A stretch of 64,000 nucleotides of DNA from an uncultured Flavobacteriales bacterium (GTDB lineage Bacteria > Bacteroidota > Bacteroidia > Flavobacteriales_E > Vicingaceae). The DNA is taken from positions 62,001-126,000 of the forward strand of contig CAJQOH010000012.1 in the NCBI GenBank assembly GCA_905479915.1, written 5' to 3'. Below, in pieces: positions 1 through 9,805 of the stretch (positions are counted from its first letter, which is position 1; each line of letters starts with the position of its first letter). The position numbers and the translations under genes were made by a program. Under the pieces are notes generated by a model. The model was not told the DNA's origin. It ran no database searches and was given only the letters and a program-made list of their open reading frames with translations.

Positions 1-1
1 A

Positions 2-481
2 TGTTATCCTTGGACTTCTGGAAAAGTTGCTTTAATGGGAGATGCAGCTCATGCAACAGTTCCTTTTTATGGACAAGGCATGAATTCAGGAATGGAAGAT
101 TGTACTGTTATGTGGGAATTGATGCAAAAACACAATGAAGATTGGACAAAAGTTTTTGCTGAATACCAAGAAATTAGAAAACCTGACGGTGATGGGGTTC
201 AGGATTTATCATTACACAATTATTATGTAATGAGAGATTATGTTGGTGATCCAACGTTTTTATTGCAAAAGAAAATAGAAGCTCACTTTTCAGCCAAACA
301 CCCTGACAAATGGCTTCCTCTTTATAGCCAAGTAACTTTTAGTCATATTCGTTATTCTGTAGCCTGGGAAACAGGACAAAAACAAGATGCCATTATGAAA
401 AATGTAATGGCACAATTTGATAACATAGAAAACGTTTGGGATAGTATAGAGGTTGAACAAGCGATTCTATCTAAAATTTAA
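2..481 (+). CDS. kmo: Kynurenine 3-monooxygenase, C-terminal part (5' truncated by window edge)
   Basis: This is the last 159 residues of an FAD-dependent aromatic hydroxylase that converts L-kynurenine to 3-hydroxykynurenine in tryptophan breakdown, using NADPH and oxygen. The frame is open from base 2, so the gene begins outside the window. Near the visible start is the flavin-contacting motif GDAAHATVPFYGQGMNSG, followed by EDC. The segments KPDGDGVQDLSL, MRDYVGDPTFLLQKK and LYSQVTFSHIRYS follow the C-terminal half of kynurenine monooxygenases closely, which separates this protein from generic UbiH-type hydroxylases. The terminal membrane-anchor segment of the eukaryotic enzyme is not seen. 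The next gene starts 15 bases downstream on the same strand. Confidence 0.88.
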   Translation, partial: CYPWTSGKVALMGDAAHATVPFYGQGMNSGMEDCTVMWELMQKHNEDWTKVFAEYQEIRKPDGDGVQDLSLHNYYVMRDYVGDPTFLLQKKIEAHFSAKHPDKWLPLYSQVTFSHIRYSVAWETGQKQDAIMKNVMAQFDNIENVWDSIEVEQAILSKI

Positions 482-496
482 ATTTCCTAATTGACT

Positions 497-1336
497 ATGC
501 GATTCTTAAAATTTTCTACCATTGTATTAATTCTAATCCCTTTTATAGGGTTTACTCAAGCTTATAAACCCGGAAAAGGTAATGGCTTATACAGTACAGG
601 AAAAAATAATGTAGATAAAGGTTGGTACTTTGGATTAGGCCTAACCTACATGGCAGGATATAATAACGTTACTTCAGAAGTTACTGATAGCCTTAACACT
701 TCTATTCGAAACAAGTATATAGGAGATCCTTGTGGTAAAATTGGCGGATTTGCTGAAATTGGCAAATTCAAAATGAACGATAGAAAATTTATTAACTACA
801 TAGATTATGGCCTAGCATGGAAATGGTTTCGAGGTGGTGAAGACTATACCAATGAACTTTATGTAGATGACGTTTTAACCTCCACAACTACTTCGGAAGG
901 ATCTTATGGTGATCATTTAATTTCTGCACATTTTAATCTTGGGTATCGATTTGATGCTTCTGAAAATCTATTTTATGTTAATGGTTTAGGATTAAATGCT
1001 GATTACCACATATTAAAAGGAAGAACAGCAACGCCTCAAATACCAAATAATACTGATTATGTTAATGGCCCTGATGATTTTTTAGGAGAATTGCATTACT
1101 TCTTTGGTATAGGGTTTAAAACCAGTGGTCGATTGATTATTATGCCAATTGTAGAAACTCCAATTTTAGCTTTATTCCCTTTTAATCACATTAAATCAAC
1201 TCACCCCTATTTCAATTCAAGAGCTCGTCCTTTTTTATTGAGAGTACGATTTATGTTCTTAAAGAAAGGATCTAAATCTTGTCCGGCAGTATTTAATCCT
1301 ATGGGGATTGACCCTAATGGAAACGGACCAAAATAG
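497..1336 (+). CDS. Secreted protein of unknown function, probably outer-membrane barrel
   Basis: A 279-residue protein that I cannot assign to a named family. I start it at the ATG at 497; an in-frame TTG at 491 would add two residues. The first 22 residues (MRFLKFSTIVLILIPFIGFTQA) form a signal peptide. The rest alternates aromatic and polar residues, with segments such as GWYFGLGLTYMAGY, HFNLGYRF and GELHYFFGIGFKTSGRL, as expected for outer-membrane beta strands. The C-terminus is not a T9SS sorting domain. It lies just after the kynurenine monooxygenase gene and faces the PorP/SprF gene with 12 bases between their stops. The barrel fold is an inference from composition. Confidence 0.6.
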   Translation: MRFLKFSTIVLILIPFIGFTQAYKPGKGNGLYSTGKNNVDKGWYFGLGLTYMAGYNNVTSEVTDSLNTSIRNKYIGDPCGKIGGFAEIGKFKMNDRKFINYIDYGLAWKWFRGGEDYTNELYVDDVLTSTTTSEGSYGDHLISAHFNLGYRFDASENLFYVNGLGLNADYHILKGRTATPQIPNNTDYVNGPDDFLGELHYFFGIGFKTSGRLIIMPIVETPILALFPFNHIKSTHPYFNSRARPFLLRVRFMFLKKGSKSCPAVFNPMGIDPNGNGPK

Positions 1337-1348
1337 AACTATTCTTTC

Positions 1349-2359
1349 TTAAAACTTAGCACAAGGAACGAAGAACCTTTTACTTCTTCTTTTTTTCTTT
1401 TTACTCGCTACTTCATAAATCAAAGAAATTTCGTGAGAACCTGCGGAATTAAATCCTAAGCGAGAGACAGTTGCATCATAGCTATAACCAATATTTAAAT
1501 TGTAATCAATCACTTTATATCCTAAAATAATAGCTAAAGCATCATTATTGGCAACTCCCTTATATGATTTTAAACCAGGTATACCTCTATACCATACACC
1601 ATAAGTAAAAGGTTCTCTAGTATAATAAAGGCCTAAATCAAATTGATCAAATTTTTGTTGAGCTTTATAATGAACAACTGCATTTAAAAATGAAGTATTT
1701 AATGATTTTCTGCCTCCTTCAGATAAATCAAATTTATATCCTCCATGAGCTGAAAACTTCATAAACAAAGGGCTTTCATCACGTGTTAATGATTGATTAG
1801 GTTCATTTATATGATTAAAAGAGACTCCTGCCCAAAATTTCTGTGAATAAATCAACAACCCAGCAGTTATATCCATGTAACTTACATTATCAAATTCAAT
1901 ATCATCAGTAGTAAATCCACTCCCGCCTCTTGCCAATTGATCATTAAAAACCAATTTAGAAAAATCCAAACTTCTAGTAATATAATTAAACTTTAAACCA
2001 GGTTGAATAAGTATTTTCTTGTCTATTTTAAAATGGTAGGAATAAAGCAATCCTATCTCAGTACTACCTAAACCTCCAGTTCCTGCTTTTTCTTTTGCAA
2101 AAAGTAACCCTAACCCACTATTAAATTCGGTTAAATTATAATCATAAGCAAAAGTATAGTTTACGAAATGTCCAGGAATTGCGGTCCATTGATTACGATA
2201 ATTAGTTGCCAAACGATGCTCTATTGTTGCACCTGTAAATCCAGGGTTTAAATACAGTGGTGCTGCATTAAATTGAGTAAATTGCATATCCTGACTACTA
2301 CAGACAAAAGATATTGAAAGTATACATAAGGTTAGTATAACTTTCACTTTACTTATCAC
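1349..2359 (-). CDS. PorP/SprF family T9SS-associated outer-membrane protein
   Basis: A 336-residue member of the PorP/SprF family. These Bacteroidota outer-membrane proteins help export or anchor a partner surface adhesin carried in the same operon (SprF serves SprB in Flavobacterium gliding). A signal peptide (ISKVKVILTLCILSISFVCSSQ) leads into the family hallmark DMQFTQFNAAPLYLNPGFTGA, then RLATNYRNQWTAIPGHFVNY, and later LILGYKV- and SYDATVSRL-like barrel strands. The start is GTG and overlaps the end of the upstream PD40 gene by 11 bases, which indicates translational coupling. It is the last gene of a three-gene minus-strand operon after the PKD adhesin and the PD40 protein. The short basic tail (KKKKRRSKRFF) is common in the family. 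Confidence 0.9.
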   Translation of the reverse strand: MISKVKVILTLCILSISFVCSSQDMQFTQFNAAPLYLNPGFTGATIEHRLATNYRNQWTAIPGHFVNYTFAYDYNLTEFNSGLGLLFAKEKAGTGGLGSTEIGLLYSYHFKIDKKILIQPGLKFNYITRSLDFSKLVFNDQLARGGSGFTTDDIEFDNVSYMDITAGLLIYSQKFWAGVSFNHINEPNQSLTRDESPLFMKFSAHGGYKFDLSEGGRKSLNTSFLNAVVHYKAQQKFDQFDLGLYYTREPFTYGVWYRGIPGLKSYKGVANNDALAIILGYKVIDYNLNIGYSYDATVSRLGFNSAGSHEISLIYEVASKKKKRRSKRFFVPCAKF

Positions 2360-3902
2360 TTCCGTCCTTCTTTTCTAACACAAACTCAAAGCGTTCTTCG
2401 CTATTAATATCAAATTCTAATTCTGATGTATAAGAATGATGACTTGCTGACTCTATGATTATATTGTATGATTTTTCTGGATCAACTAACATTATAAATT
2501 TTCCAGTATTGTCATTTGACTTATAAATCCCACTTACTTTTTTAGATTCGTTTTCTATTAAGGTAATTTTAGCAGAAAGTGCTTCTTTACTTTTTTTAGA
2601 ATTTATCATCGCTTTTAAAACATATTGTTTCACATTTTCATCTTTCAACACAATTTTATAAATGTCTTGACCTCCGAAACCTTCTTCTCTTGAAGATGAA
2701 TAATACCCAACCTTTCCGCTTGCTGATAGTACAAAGAAAATATCGTCACCAACAGTATTAATAGGGTACTTTAAATTTTCTGGTGTAGACCATTTACGTT
2801 TTTCATAAACTGTTTTAAAAACATCGTAACCTCCCATATTTTCATGACCTTTAGAACTGTAATAAAGGGTTTTTTTATCCGTATGAATAAAAGGCGCATC
2901 TTCATCAAAAGGGGTATTAACAACCGGACCTAAATTAATTGCTTTACTCCATTTACCATTAGGTAACCTTAGCACTTTATATATATCTTTACCTCCAAAA
3001 CCTCCTGGTCTATCACTAGAAAAGTAAATGATTTTGTCATCTAGAGTTATGGAAGCACTCGTTTCTGTATATTCTGAATTAATATTGGATACCATTTTCA
3101 CTGGAGCTTCCCAATCATCTAAGCCCATCCTACTCTCATACAAGTTACCTGTTCTTAAATCTTCTGAGGGTCTAAAAAGAAACAATATTTGTCCGTCTGC
3201 AGATAACCCTACACAAGCATCATTTGTTTCAGTATTAATTCCTCCACCTAAAAGCTTAGGCGCTTCCCATGTATTATTTACTTTATTGGTTATGTATATG
3301 TCCTCAAAAGGGACTCCATTTGGATCTAATTTACCACCTGTACTTCCAGGTCTTCTAGATGTAAACAACATCATTCTTTCATCTGCAGATATTAATGGTA
3401 CATATTCTTGATGGTTTGTATTTATTGTAGGCCCTAAATTCTGAATAAGTACATCTCTTTTATCCAAAACTGCTTTCTCTGCATATTTTGTTTTTTCTAT
3501 TAACCTATTTATCTCTTCATTCGTTACCTCTTTGTTTCCCGAAATCAGTTTATAAGCATTGTAATAGTTTACCGCTTTTTTAAATTTCATACTAATATGC
3601 GCAATAAGAGCTTTATACCTAAACAACTCTAAACTAACTGCACTACTTGATTTTAGAAAATTTGATTCCGCTGCTTTATAATTTCTTACATTATAATTAC
3701 ACACACCCATATTAAAATTCAGCTCCTTGTCTTCTGAATTTTGGGTATATATTTCTTTATAAATCTTTAAAGCACCATAATAATCGCCTATTTCGTATTT
3801 TTTATTTGCACTATTAAAAGACTTTTTAAAATCTTTAGATTGTTCTTGTGTGTATGCAGAATTCGCAAACACCAAAAAAGCCATAATTATTAAACTCCTC
3901 AT
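2349..3902 (-). CDS. TPR and PD40 beta-propeller protein of a T9SS surface cassette
   Basis: A 517-residue exported protein. Residues 1-18 are a signal peptide. Residues of about 25-120 form TPR-like helices (YEIGDYYGALKIYKEIY; NFNMGVCNYNVRNYKAAESNF). Residues of about 160-420 carry PD40/TolB-type propeller blades, shown by repeated units such as IYFSSDRPGGFGGKDIY, LYYSSKGHENMGGYDVFK and GYYSSSREEGFGGQDIYK. The last 85 or so residues resemble a small carboxypeptidase-regulatory-like fold. Relatives in PKD/PorP cassettes usually end in an OmpA-like peptidoglycan-binding domain; here the reading frame stops without one. It lies 5 bases after the PKD adhesin gene and overlaps the PorP gene. I infer a periplasmic or outer-membrane scaffold role for the adhesin. 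Confidence 0.82.
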   Translation of the reverse strand: MRSLIIMAFLVFANSAYTQEQSKDFKKSFNSANKKYEIGDYYGALKIYKEIYTQNSEDKELNFNMGVCNYNVRNYKAAESNFLKSSSAVSLELFRYKALIAHISMKFKKAVNYYNAYKLISGNKEVTNEEINRLIEKTKYAEKAVLDKRDVLIQNLGPTINTNHQEYVPLISADERMMLFTSRRPGSTGGKLDPNGVPFEDIYITNKVNNTWEAPKLLGGGINTETNDACVGLSADGQILFLFRPSEDLRTGNLYESRMGLDDWEAPVKMVSNINSEYTETSASITLDDKIIYFSSDRPGGFGGKDIYKVLRLPNGKWSKAINLGPVVNTPFDEDAPFIHTDKKTLYYSSKGHENMGGYDVFKTVYEKRKWSTPENLKYPINTVGDDIFFVLSASGKVGYYSSSREEGFGGQDIYKIVLKDENVKQYVLKAMINSKKSKEALSAKITLIENESKKVSGIYKSNDNTGKFIMLVDPEKSYNIIIESASHHSYTSELEFDINSEERFEFVLEKKDGSDK

Positions 3903-3907
3903 CTTAA

Positions 3908-6900
3908 TTATCTTAATAATGTTATATCTCCTGTTAAAGATTCTGATCTACCATCAATATATAAAACATTTATTTTATAAATATAAACGTCTTGCTTACT
4001 TAACTCATTTCTATAATAGCCATCCCAACCAATATTAACATCAGTACTCACAAACAGAAGCTCTCCCCATTTATTAAAAATACTCATTTCATACTCATCT
4101 GCTCCAATTATTATAGGATGGAACACATCGTTATCTGTATCTCCATGAGAAAATAAACCTCCATTTCCACCAGTTGTACTAGGCGTAAAAGCATTAGGAA
4201 CAGATATATCACCCTTAGACAAAGCTTCTACAGCTGACGACAACGTAAATGTATCTATACAATTATTTGGTGTTGATGCAATTAGGGTAATATCGTAAAC
4301 ACCTACTTGTGTATAAAAGTGCTGAGGAAACTCATCAGTAGAAGTGTTTCCATCTCCAAAATCCCATAAATAAGTACTTGCAAAATTTGATAAGTTAAAC
4401 AGTAAAATTGGTTCATTCGGAATAAAGACAGTCGATGGTGTAACTGTAAAAAACGCACTTGGATTTTGATAAACTTCAATAATTAGTTGTTGAGTTTGAA
4501 TATCTTGTCCTCCAGAGCCAATAACAGTTAATGTTACCGTGTACACTCCTGGGTTATAATAAGTATATTTAGGTTCAAATTGTGTTGACACTCCACCGTC
4601 TCCAAAATCCCACAAATAAGTATCTCCATATTGAGAATTATTAGAGAACTGAACTTCTAATGGTCTACAACCTTGTGCCGGTCCTTGAAAACTTGCTATA
4701 GGAACTGGAGCAATTATAGTGATTGTTTCTATTGCAGTATCAGCACAATTTGCATTACTTACAATTAGCTCAATAGGATATACTCCCCAAGTTGAATAAA
4801 CATGATTGGCAGGATTCTGCGCATTTGATAAAGTACCATCACCATAATCCCAAGCATATTGCCATGTACCTAACGAAGAGGTATTTGTTACAGCAACAGT
4901 AGTACTTGGAAAGGTTTGTGTAGTTGGGAAAGGTGTAAAAGAAGCTACAGGTGTTGCATATACCGTAATTACTTTTTGAACAGTATCAAAACATCCAAAA
5001 ACAGATTCTATAATCAAAGTAGCTGTGTAATTTACATCCAAAGTAGTTAAATTGGTATACTGATGCGAAGGATGTTGAATATTCTCTAAAGGTGATCCAT
5101 CACCAAAATCCCAAGTAAAACGAACTGCCCCAACTGAAACATCCGTAAAATCAACATCAAAGGGACTACAACCTGCAGTATCTGAATTAAATAAAGCTGT
5201 AACTGCCGGATAAACATCTACATTTTGTATTACAGTATCCATACATCCTTTTGTTGTTTCAGCAATAAGAGAAATAGGATATGTTTGCTGAACCCCAGAT
5301 GTATTTTGATAGGTATGACCAAAATTGGAGACTAAAGTATCAAATGTAGTTCCATCTCCCATATCCCAATGATATATTGAACCTCCGGTAGAAGAGTTGG
5401 TTATATTTATAGGATGAGGATGGCATCCTGCTAAAGAATCTATTGAAAATTGAGCTGAGGGATTAGGAAAAACCAATACCTGACCATAGCTAGTATCAAC
5501 ACAGTTAAATGGTGATGTAGCAATTAATTGAATGGAATAAGTAACGTTATTTGTTGTTGAGTTAATATAGATATGACTTGGTGTTGGTCCAACTCCAAAA
5601 CTCCCGTCTCCAAATGTCCATTGATACTGTACAGCTCCAATAACAGATGGAAATACCACATTAATTGGACTACAACCTGAATCAGGATTGGTACTAAACC
5701 CGAACTGTGGTTCTGGATATACCAAGACACTATCAATAACTGTATCCGTACAACCATTTATACTTGTTGCAATTAACGTAACAAAATTGTTATCTATAAA
5801 CTGAGTTAAATTATTATAGGTATGTGAAGGGTTGATAGAATTGTCCAAAGGTGTTCCATCTCCAAAATCCCAAGTATAACTAACCGCTCCAGAAGAAGTG
5901 TTTGTAAAATTCACCATTAAAGGAGCACAGTCCAATACCGCATTATTGGTAAACGATGCTGATGGATTTGGATATACTGTAACTGCTTGATAGGTAGTAT
6001 CAACACATCCAAACAAAGTTGATGAAATTAATCTAACAGTAAATGTAGTATCTACTCCAAAATTATTAATGTATGTATGCGTTGGATTTGTTGCTGTTGA
6101 AGTATTTCCATCACCAAAATCCCAAGCAAAATTTACAGCATTAGCGGATGATGTATTGGTAAAAATAACTCCTAAAGGAGAACAACCAGCGTTATTGTTC
6201 AAAGTAAATCCTGCTGTTGGAGCAGTTTCAACGGTAACCACAACAGTATCTGAAGCAGAACAAAAAGCAGTACTAACATCTAACACAACATTTACTGTAC
6301 CACCTGTTAAATAAGTATGTGTAGGGTTTTGTTGAGTACTAGAATTACTATCTCCAAAATCCCAATTCCAATTGATAATAGGATCCCCAACTGAACTAGT
6401 AGATTGATCCACAAAAAAAGCAACTTCATTTTGACAAACACTTGTAGGTATAAAACTTGGAACTGGAGACTGAAAAACATCTATTTGCTGTGTTAAACTG
6501 TGAACACAACCATTGGCACTTGTTACATCCAATTGAACATTATAATTTCCTGGAGCATTATAAAATTGTGCTGGTGGATTTGGCAGATTACTAAAGTTTC
6601 CATTATCAAAATCCCACTGCCAAGTAACTACATCAACTGAAGAAAAATCTGTATAGGTTACAGTCATACTATCACAACCATTGTTGTTATCAAAGTTAAA
6701 ATTTGCTACAGGACTTGGTAACACATGTACCGGAATGCTAGCCGTATCAGTACAACTTGCCGTTCCCCCTCCAATAAACACCGCTAATTGTATTGTATAA
6801 TCTCCTGTAAAACTATAAGTATATGAAGTTCCTCCTGCTCCCATATTCTGCCATCCTGTTCCATCTCCAAAATTCCAAGAATACGTATTTGCTCCGCCTC

Positions 6901-7942
6901 CAGATAGATTATTAAAAGTAACTGTTTCTCCTTCACAAATTGTATCCTTACTAATAGTTAAAGCCGCTGTTGGTGGTGGAACAATTTGTATTGTTACAAA
7001 TGCAGTATCCAAACCACAAAAACTACTATCTACTAACATTGCAGTATAAGTTCCTATTCCTGGATATTCCATATTTATGGGTAAAGTTGGAGGCCATGCC
7101 GTCCAATCTAAAATAGAATCATATCCTAAGCCCCAATAATCTCCTAAATTCCAGTACTCATATCGTTGAGCAATATTTCCTTGAGCCAAACAATTTCTAT
7201 TTGTTGTATTTTGTAGAGTAACCATTGTATCAGGATAACACAATAATGTTGCCGAAGCTGTAATTGCTGCATCATCAATATCCCAAATCCTAATTGGATT
7301 GAAAGTAGCTACACTTGCGCCTCCTTGCAACGTATTACATACATTTTCTGCATCTAGAGTTACTTGCGTTACACAATTAACTGTACCTTGTAAATAAGTA
7401 TGCGTAATGGTTTGTCCTGCATTAGTACTATTGAATACTTGGGGAGGCGAACCATCTCCAAAATCCCAAGTAAAAACAGTATTAATAGAAACATCTGTAG
7501 AAGAATTAATAAAATCTAAACTTCCTGGAGCACATGTACTTGTTAATCCACCAAACGGTATTTGAATTGAAGCATTAGAAGGTTCTTCCATAATAACCGT
7601 TCCTACTACCACACAAGGAACATCAGGAAGCGTAATTGTAACTGTATAGTTAGCTACTGTTGCGGTATAATTATGAGCTATAGCTGTAGGTGTTACCCAC
7701 CCATTACCAACTGTGAAAGCTGAACCATCTCCCCAATCGATAGTATAATTGCCAATATTTAAATCAGCTATTAAATTAAGGTTATAATCCGTTCCAAAAC
7801 AACTCACCCATTGCGGTGTGCCATTAAGTATACCTTGAGAATCAAAAAACTGAGGACATTGTGCAACAGCCTCTCTATTCCCAATAAATAATAGCAGGCT
7901 AAGAAGTAATAAATGACCATAACGTTTCAACATCTTTAACAT
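3908..7942 (-). CDS. Multi-PKD-domain surface adhesin with gliding-motility (type B T9SS) C-terminal domain
   Basis: A 1344-residue secreted protein built from about 13-14 PKD domains. Each is marked by a WDFGDG-like turn and a following HTY strand (for example TWDFGDGSP, AWDFGDGNTS, HWDMGDGT, LWDFGDGG). A signal peptide occupies about residues 1-27 (LLLLSLLLFIG then AVAQ). The final 90 or so residues are the CHU_C / type B sorting domain, recognisable from VPNAFTP, a gap with DTDNDVF, YEMSIFNKWGELLF, GWDGYYRN and DVYIYKINV, ending in GDITLLR. This domain directs export through the type IX system to the cell surface. Cysteines recur about once per repeat. It heads the operon with the PD40 and PorP/SprF genes. 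SprB-like adhesion or gliding is the likely role, but the ligand is unknown. Confidence 0.9.
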   Translation of the reverse strand: MLKMLKRYGHLLLLSLLLFIGNREAVAQCPQFFDSQGILNGTPQWVSCFGTDYNLNLIADLNIGNYTIDWGDGSAFTVGNGWVTPTAIAHNYTATVANYTVTITLPDVPCVVVGTVIMEEPSNASIQIPFGGLTSTCAPGSLDFINSSTDVSINTVFTWDFGDGSPPQVFNSTNAGQTITHTYLQGTVNCVTQVTLDAENVCNTLQGGASVATFNPIRIWDIDDAAITASATLLCYPDTMVTLQNTTNRNCLAQGNIAQRYEYWNLGDYWGLGYDSILDWTAWPPTLPINMEYPGIGTYTAMLVDSSFCGLDTAFVTIQIVPPPTAALTISKDTICEGETVTFNNLSGGGANTYSWNFGDGTGWQNMGAGGTSYTYSFTGDYTIQLAVFIGGGTASCTDTASIPVHVLPSPVANFNFDNNNGCDSMTVTYTDFSSVDVVTWQWDFDNGNFSNLPNPPAQFYNAPGNYNVQLDVTSANGCVHSLTQQIDVFQSPVPSFIPTSVCQNEVAFFVDQSTSSVGDPIINWNWDFGDSNSSTQQNPTHTYLTGGTVNVVLDVSTAFCSASDTVVVTVETAPTAGFTLNNNAGCSPLGVIFTNTSSANAVNFAWDFGDGNTSTATNPTHTYINNFGVDTTFTVRLISSTLFGCVDTTYQAVTVYPNPSASFTNNAVLDCAPLMVNFTNTSSGAVSYTWDFGDGTPLDNSINPSHTYNNLTQFIDNNFVTLIATSINGCTDTVIDSVLVYPEPQFGFSTNPDSGCSPINVVFPSVIGAVQYQWTFGDGSFGVGPTPSHIYINSTTNNVTYSIQLIATSPFNCVDTSYGQVLVFPNPSAQFSIDSLAGCHPHPINITNSSTGGSIYHWDMGDGTTFDTLVSNFGHTYQNTSGVQQTYPISLIAETTKGCMDTVIQNVDVYPAVTALFNSDTAGCSPFDVDFTDVSVGAVRFTWDFGDGSPLENIQHPSHQYTNLTTLDVNYTATLIIESVFGCFDTVQKVITVYATPVASFTPFPTTQTFPSTTVAVTNTSSLGTWQYAWDYGDGTLSNAQNPANHVYSTWGVYPIELIVSNANCADTAIETITIIAPVPIASFQGPAQGCRPLEVQFSNNSQYGDTYLWDFGDGGVSTQFEPKYTYYNPGVYTVTLTVIGSGGQDIQTQQLIIEVYQNPSAFFTVTPSTVFIPNEPILLFNLSNFASTYLWDFGDGNTSTDEFPQHFYTQVGVYDITLIASTPNNCIDTFTLSSAVEALSKGDISVPNAFTPSTTGGNGGLFSHGDTDNDVFHPIIIGADEYEMSIFNKWGELLFVSTDVNIGWDGYYRNELSKQDVYIYKINVLYIDGRSESLTGDITLLR

Positions 7943-7959
7943 TACGTAAAAATGCTAAA

Positions 7960-7988
7960 AAAAGGTACAAAAACTAATTAATTTCAAA
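7960..7988 (-). promoter_or_regulatory. Candidate Bacteroidota sigma-A promoter for the PKD adhesin operon
   Basis: Read on the minus strand, TTTG at 7988-7985 is followed after 17 bases by TACCTTTT at 7967-7960. This fits the Bacteroidota -33 TTTG / -7 TAnnTTTG pattern in all but the last base. A transcript starting some 7 bases downstream would have a leader of about 10 bases before the ATG at 7942. Prediction from pattern only. Confidence 0.4.
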
Positions 7989-8056
7989 CAAACTTTAGTT
8001 ACAGCTTATTATTATTTATCTACCTTTACTTTTATCATTTTTAACACTTAAATTTT

Positions 8057-9805
8057 ATGAAAAAAATAGCTTTAATCCTTTTTTTAATTCCAACAATATT
8101 AATACATGCAAGTAATATTAGTTATGAAATTTCTACACCAGAACCTCATACACACTATTACAATGTAAAAATGACGGTAACCGATTATCAAAAAGATTAT
8201 TTTGATATTCAAATGCCAGTTTGGTCTCCAGGATCTTATTTAGTTAGAGAATTTGCTAAAAGTGTAGAAGGTTTAGAATCAAAAACCAACAATAAAACAA
8301 TTAAATCAGAAAAAATTAATAAAAACACATGGAGAATCCACTCCAATAAATCCAACAATGTAGTTATCAACTACAAAGTTTATGCTTTTGAATTAAGTGT
8401 TCGTACTAGTTTTGTAGATGCATCTCATGCTTATTTTAATGGAACAAGCATATTTATGTACATCAATGAATTAAAAAATACACCTCATGATTTAAAAATT
8501 ATCCCTTTTAAGGATTGGAAAAAGATAAGCACATCACTACCAAAAGTAGAAGGTAAAGAATTTCAATATCAAGCTCCAAACTATGATATTTTAGTTGATT
8601 CTCCAGTAGAAATTGGAAATCAAGAAACATTTGATTTTACTGCTTCTGGAGTAATTCATCATGTAGCGATGTATGGAAAAGGGAATTACGATATTGAAAA
8701 ACTAAAAGTTGATATGAGCAAAATAGTAAAAGCTTGTACTGATGTTTTTGGAGAAAACCCAAACAAAGAATACACATTTATCATTCACAATTTAACCAAT
8801 GGTAGTGGAGGTTTAGAGCATTTAAGCTCGACTACTCTTCAAGTTAATCGTTGGACTTATGAAGGAAGCAGATACAAAGGCTTCTTAAGCTTAGTTGCTC
8901 ATGAATACTTTCATTTATGGAATGTAAAAAGAGTAAGGCCTGTTGAGTTAGGACCTTTTGATTACAATAGTGAAAACTATACTAGTCTTTTATGGGTAAT
9001 GGAAGGTTTTACTAGTTATTATGATGAATTGTTATTGTATAGAGCTGGAGTTTATAGTGAGAAAGAGATTATTAATAAATTTCAAGGAACAATTAGCCGT
9101 ATTGAAAACCAACCAGGAAATAAAGTTCAACCAGTTGCTCATGCTAGTTTTGATGCTTGGATAAAAGCATATCGTCCAAATGAAAACAGTTACAATACTA
9201 CTGTATCTTACTACCCTAAAGGGGCTATTGTAGCAAATATGTTAGATCTAATGATTATCAATAGTACTAAAGGTAAAAAGAACTTAGATCAAGTAATGCA
9301 ATACTTGTACAGTGAGTTTTATAAAAAACAAGACAGAGGTTTTACAAGTAGTGAAATGAAAAGTGCTTTAGAGAAAGTTTCTGGTTTAAATATGGACGAC
9401 TTCTTTAAAAAGTATATCAATGGAACGGAAACATTTGATTATTCTACCTTATTTGGTTATGCTGGTTTAAGTGTTGAAACCACTGTAAACAAAGACCCTA
9501 GTTTAGGGATTTCAGAATCAAACAACAAAATTAGGAGAGTGAATAGAGGTTCTTCTGCCTACGTTGGAGGATTAAATGTAAATGATGAAATCTTAGCGAT
9601 TGACGGATACAGAGTAAATGGAAATATTAATGATTTTATTGATGCTAAAAAAGTAGGAGATAATGTTAAATTATTAATTAGTCGTGATAATATTATTCAA
9701 ACAATGACTTTCCCACTTCTAGAAAAAGGAACAACAAGCTACTTCATTTTTAATGATACGGATAAAAGAAACAACATTCATCAAAAATGGCTATCACAAA
9801 AATGA
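8057..9805 (+). CDS. M61-family (glycyl aminopeptidase-like) metallopeptidase with PDZ domain
   Basis: A 582-residue exported metallopeptidase. A signal peptide (about residues 1-18) precedes an N-terminal beta domain containing the family-typical PVWSPGSYLVREFAKSVEG. The zinc motif HEYFHLWNVKR starts at residue 282, and the third ligand lies in WVMEGFTSYYDE. A PDZ domain at about residues 480-560 (RGSSAYVGGLNVNDEILAIDG) fits the family layout. M61 enzymes cleave N-terminal residues, with a preference for glycine and alanine in the characterised member; the substrate here is unknown. The stop overlaps the start of the dihydrofolate reductase gene, so the two are probably co-transcribed. Length is normal for the family. 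Confidence 0.9.
   Translation: MKKIALILFLIPTILIHASNISYEISTPEPHTHYYNVKMTVTDYQKDYFDIQMPVWSPGSYLVREFAKSVEGLESKTNNKTIKSEKINKNTWRIHSNKSNNVVINYKVYAFELSVRTSFVDASHAYFNGTSIFMYINELKNTPHDLKIIPFKDWKKISTSLPKVEGKEFQYQAPNYDILVDSPVEIGNQETFDFTASGVIHHVAMYGKGNYDIEKLKVDMSKIVKACTDVFGENPNKEYTFIIHNLTNGSGGLEHLSSTTLQVNRWTYEGSRYKGFLSLVAHEYFHLWNVKRVRPVELGPFDYNSENYTSLLWVMEGFTSYYDELLLYRAGVYSEKEIINKFQGTISRIENQPGNKVQPVAHASFDAWIKAYRPNENSYNTTVSYYPKGAIVANMLDLMIINSTKGKKNLDQVMQYLYSEFYKKQDRGFTSSEMKSALEKVSGLNMDDFFKKYINGTETFDYSTLFGYAGLSVETTVNKDPSLGISESNNKIRRVNRGSSAYVGGLNVNDEILAIDGYRVNGNINDFIDAKKVGDNVKLLISRDNIIQTMTFPLLEKGTTSYFIFNDTDKRNNIHQKWLSQK

Noticed and set aside
3908-7942. Regular repeats that could suggest a CRISPR array
   Set aside because: They are degenerate PKD domain codons inside one long open frame. 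No short identical repeats with spacers are present.
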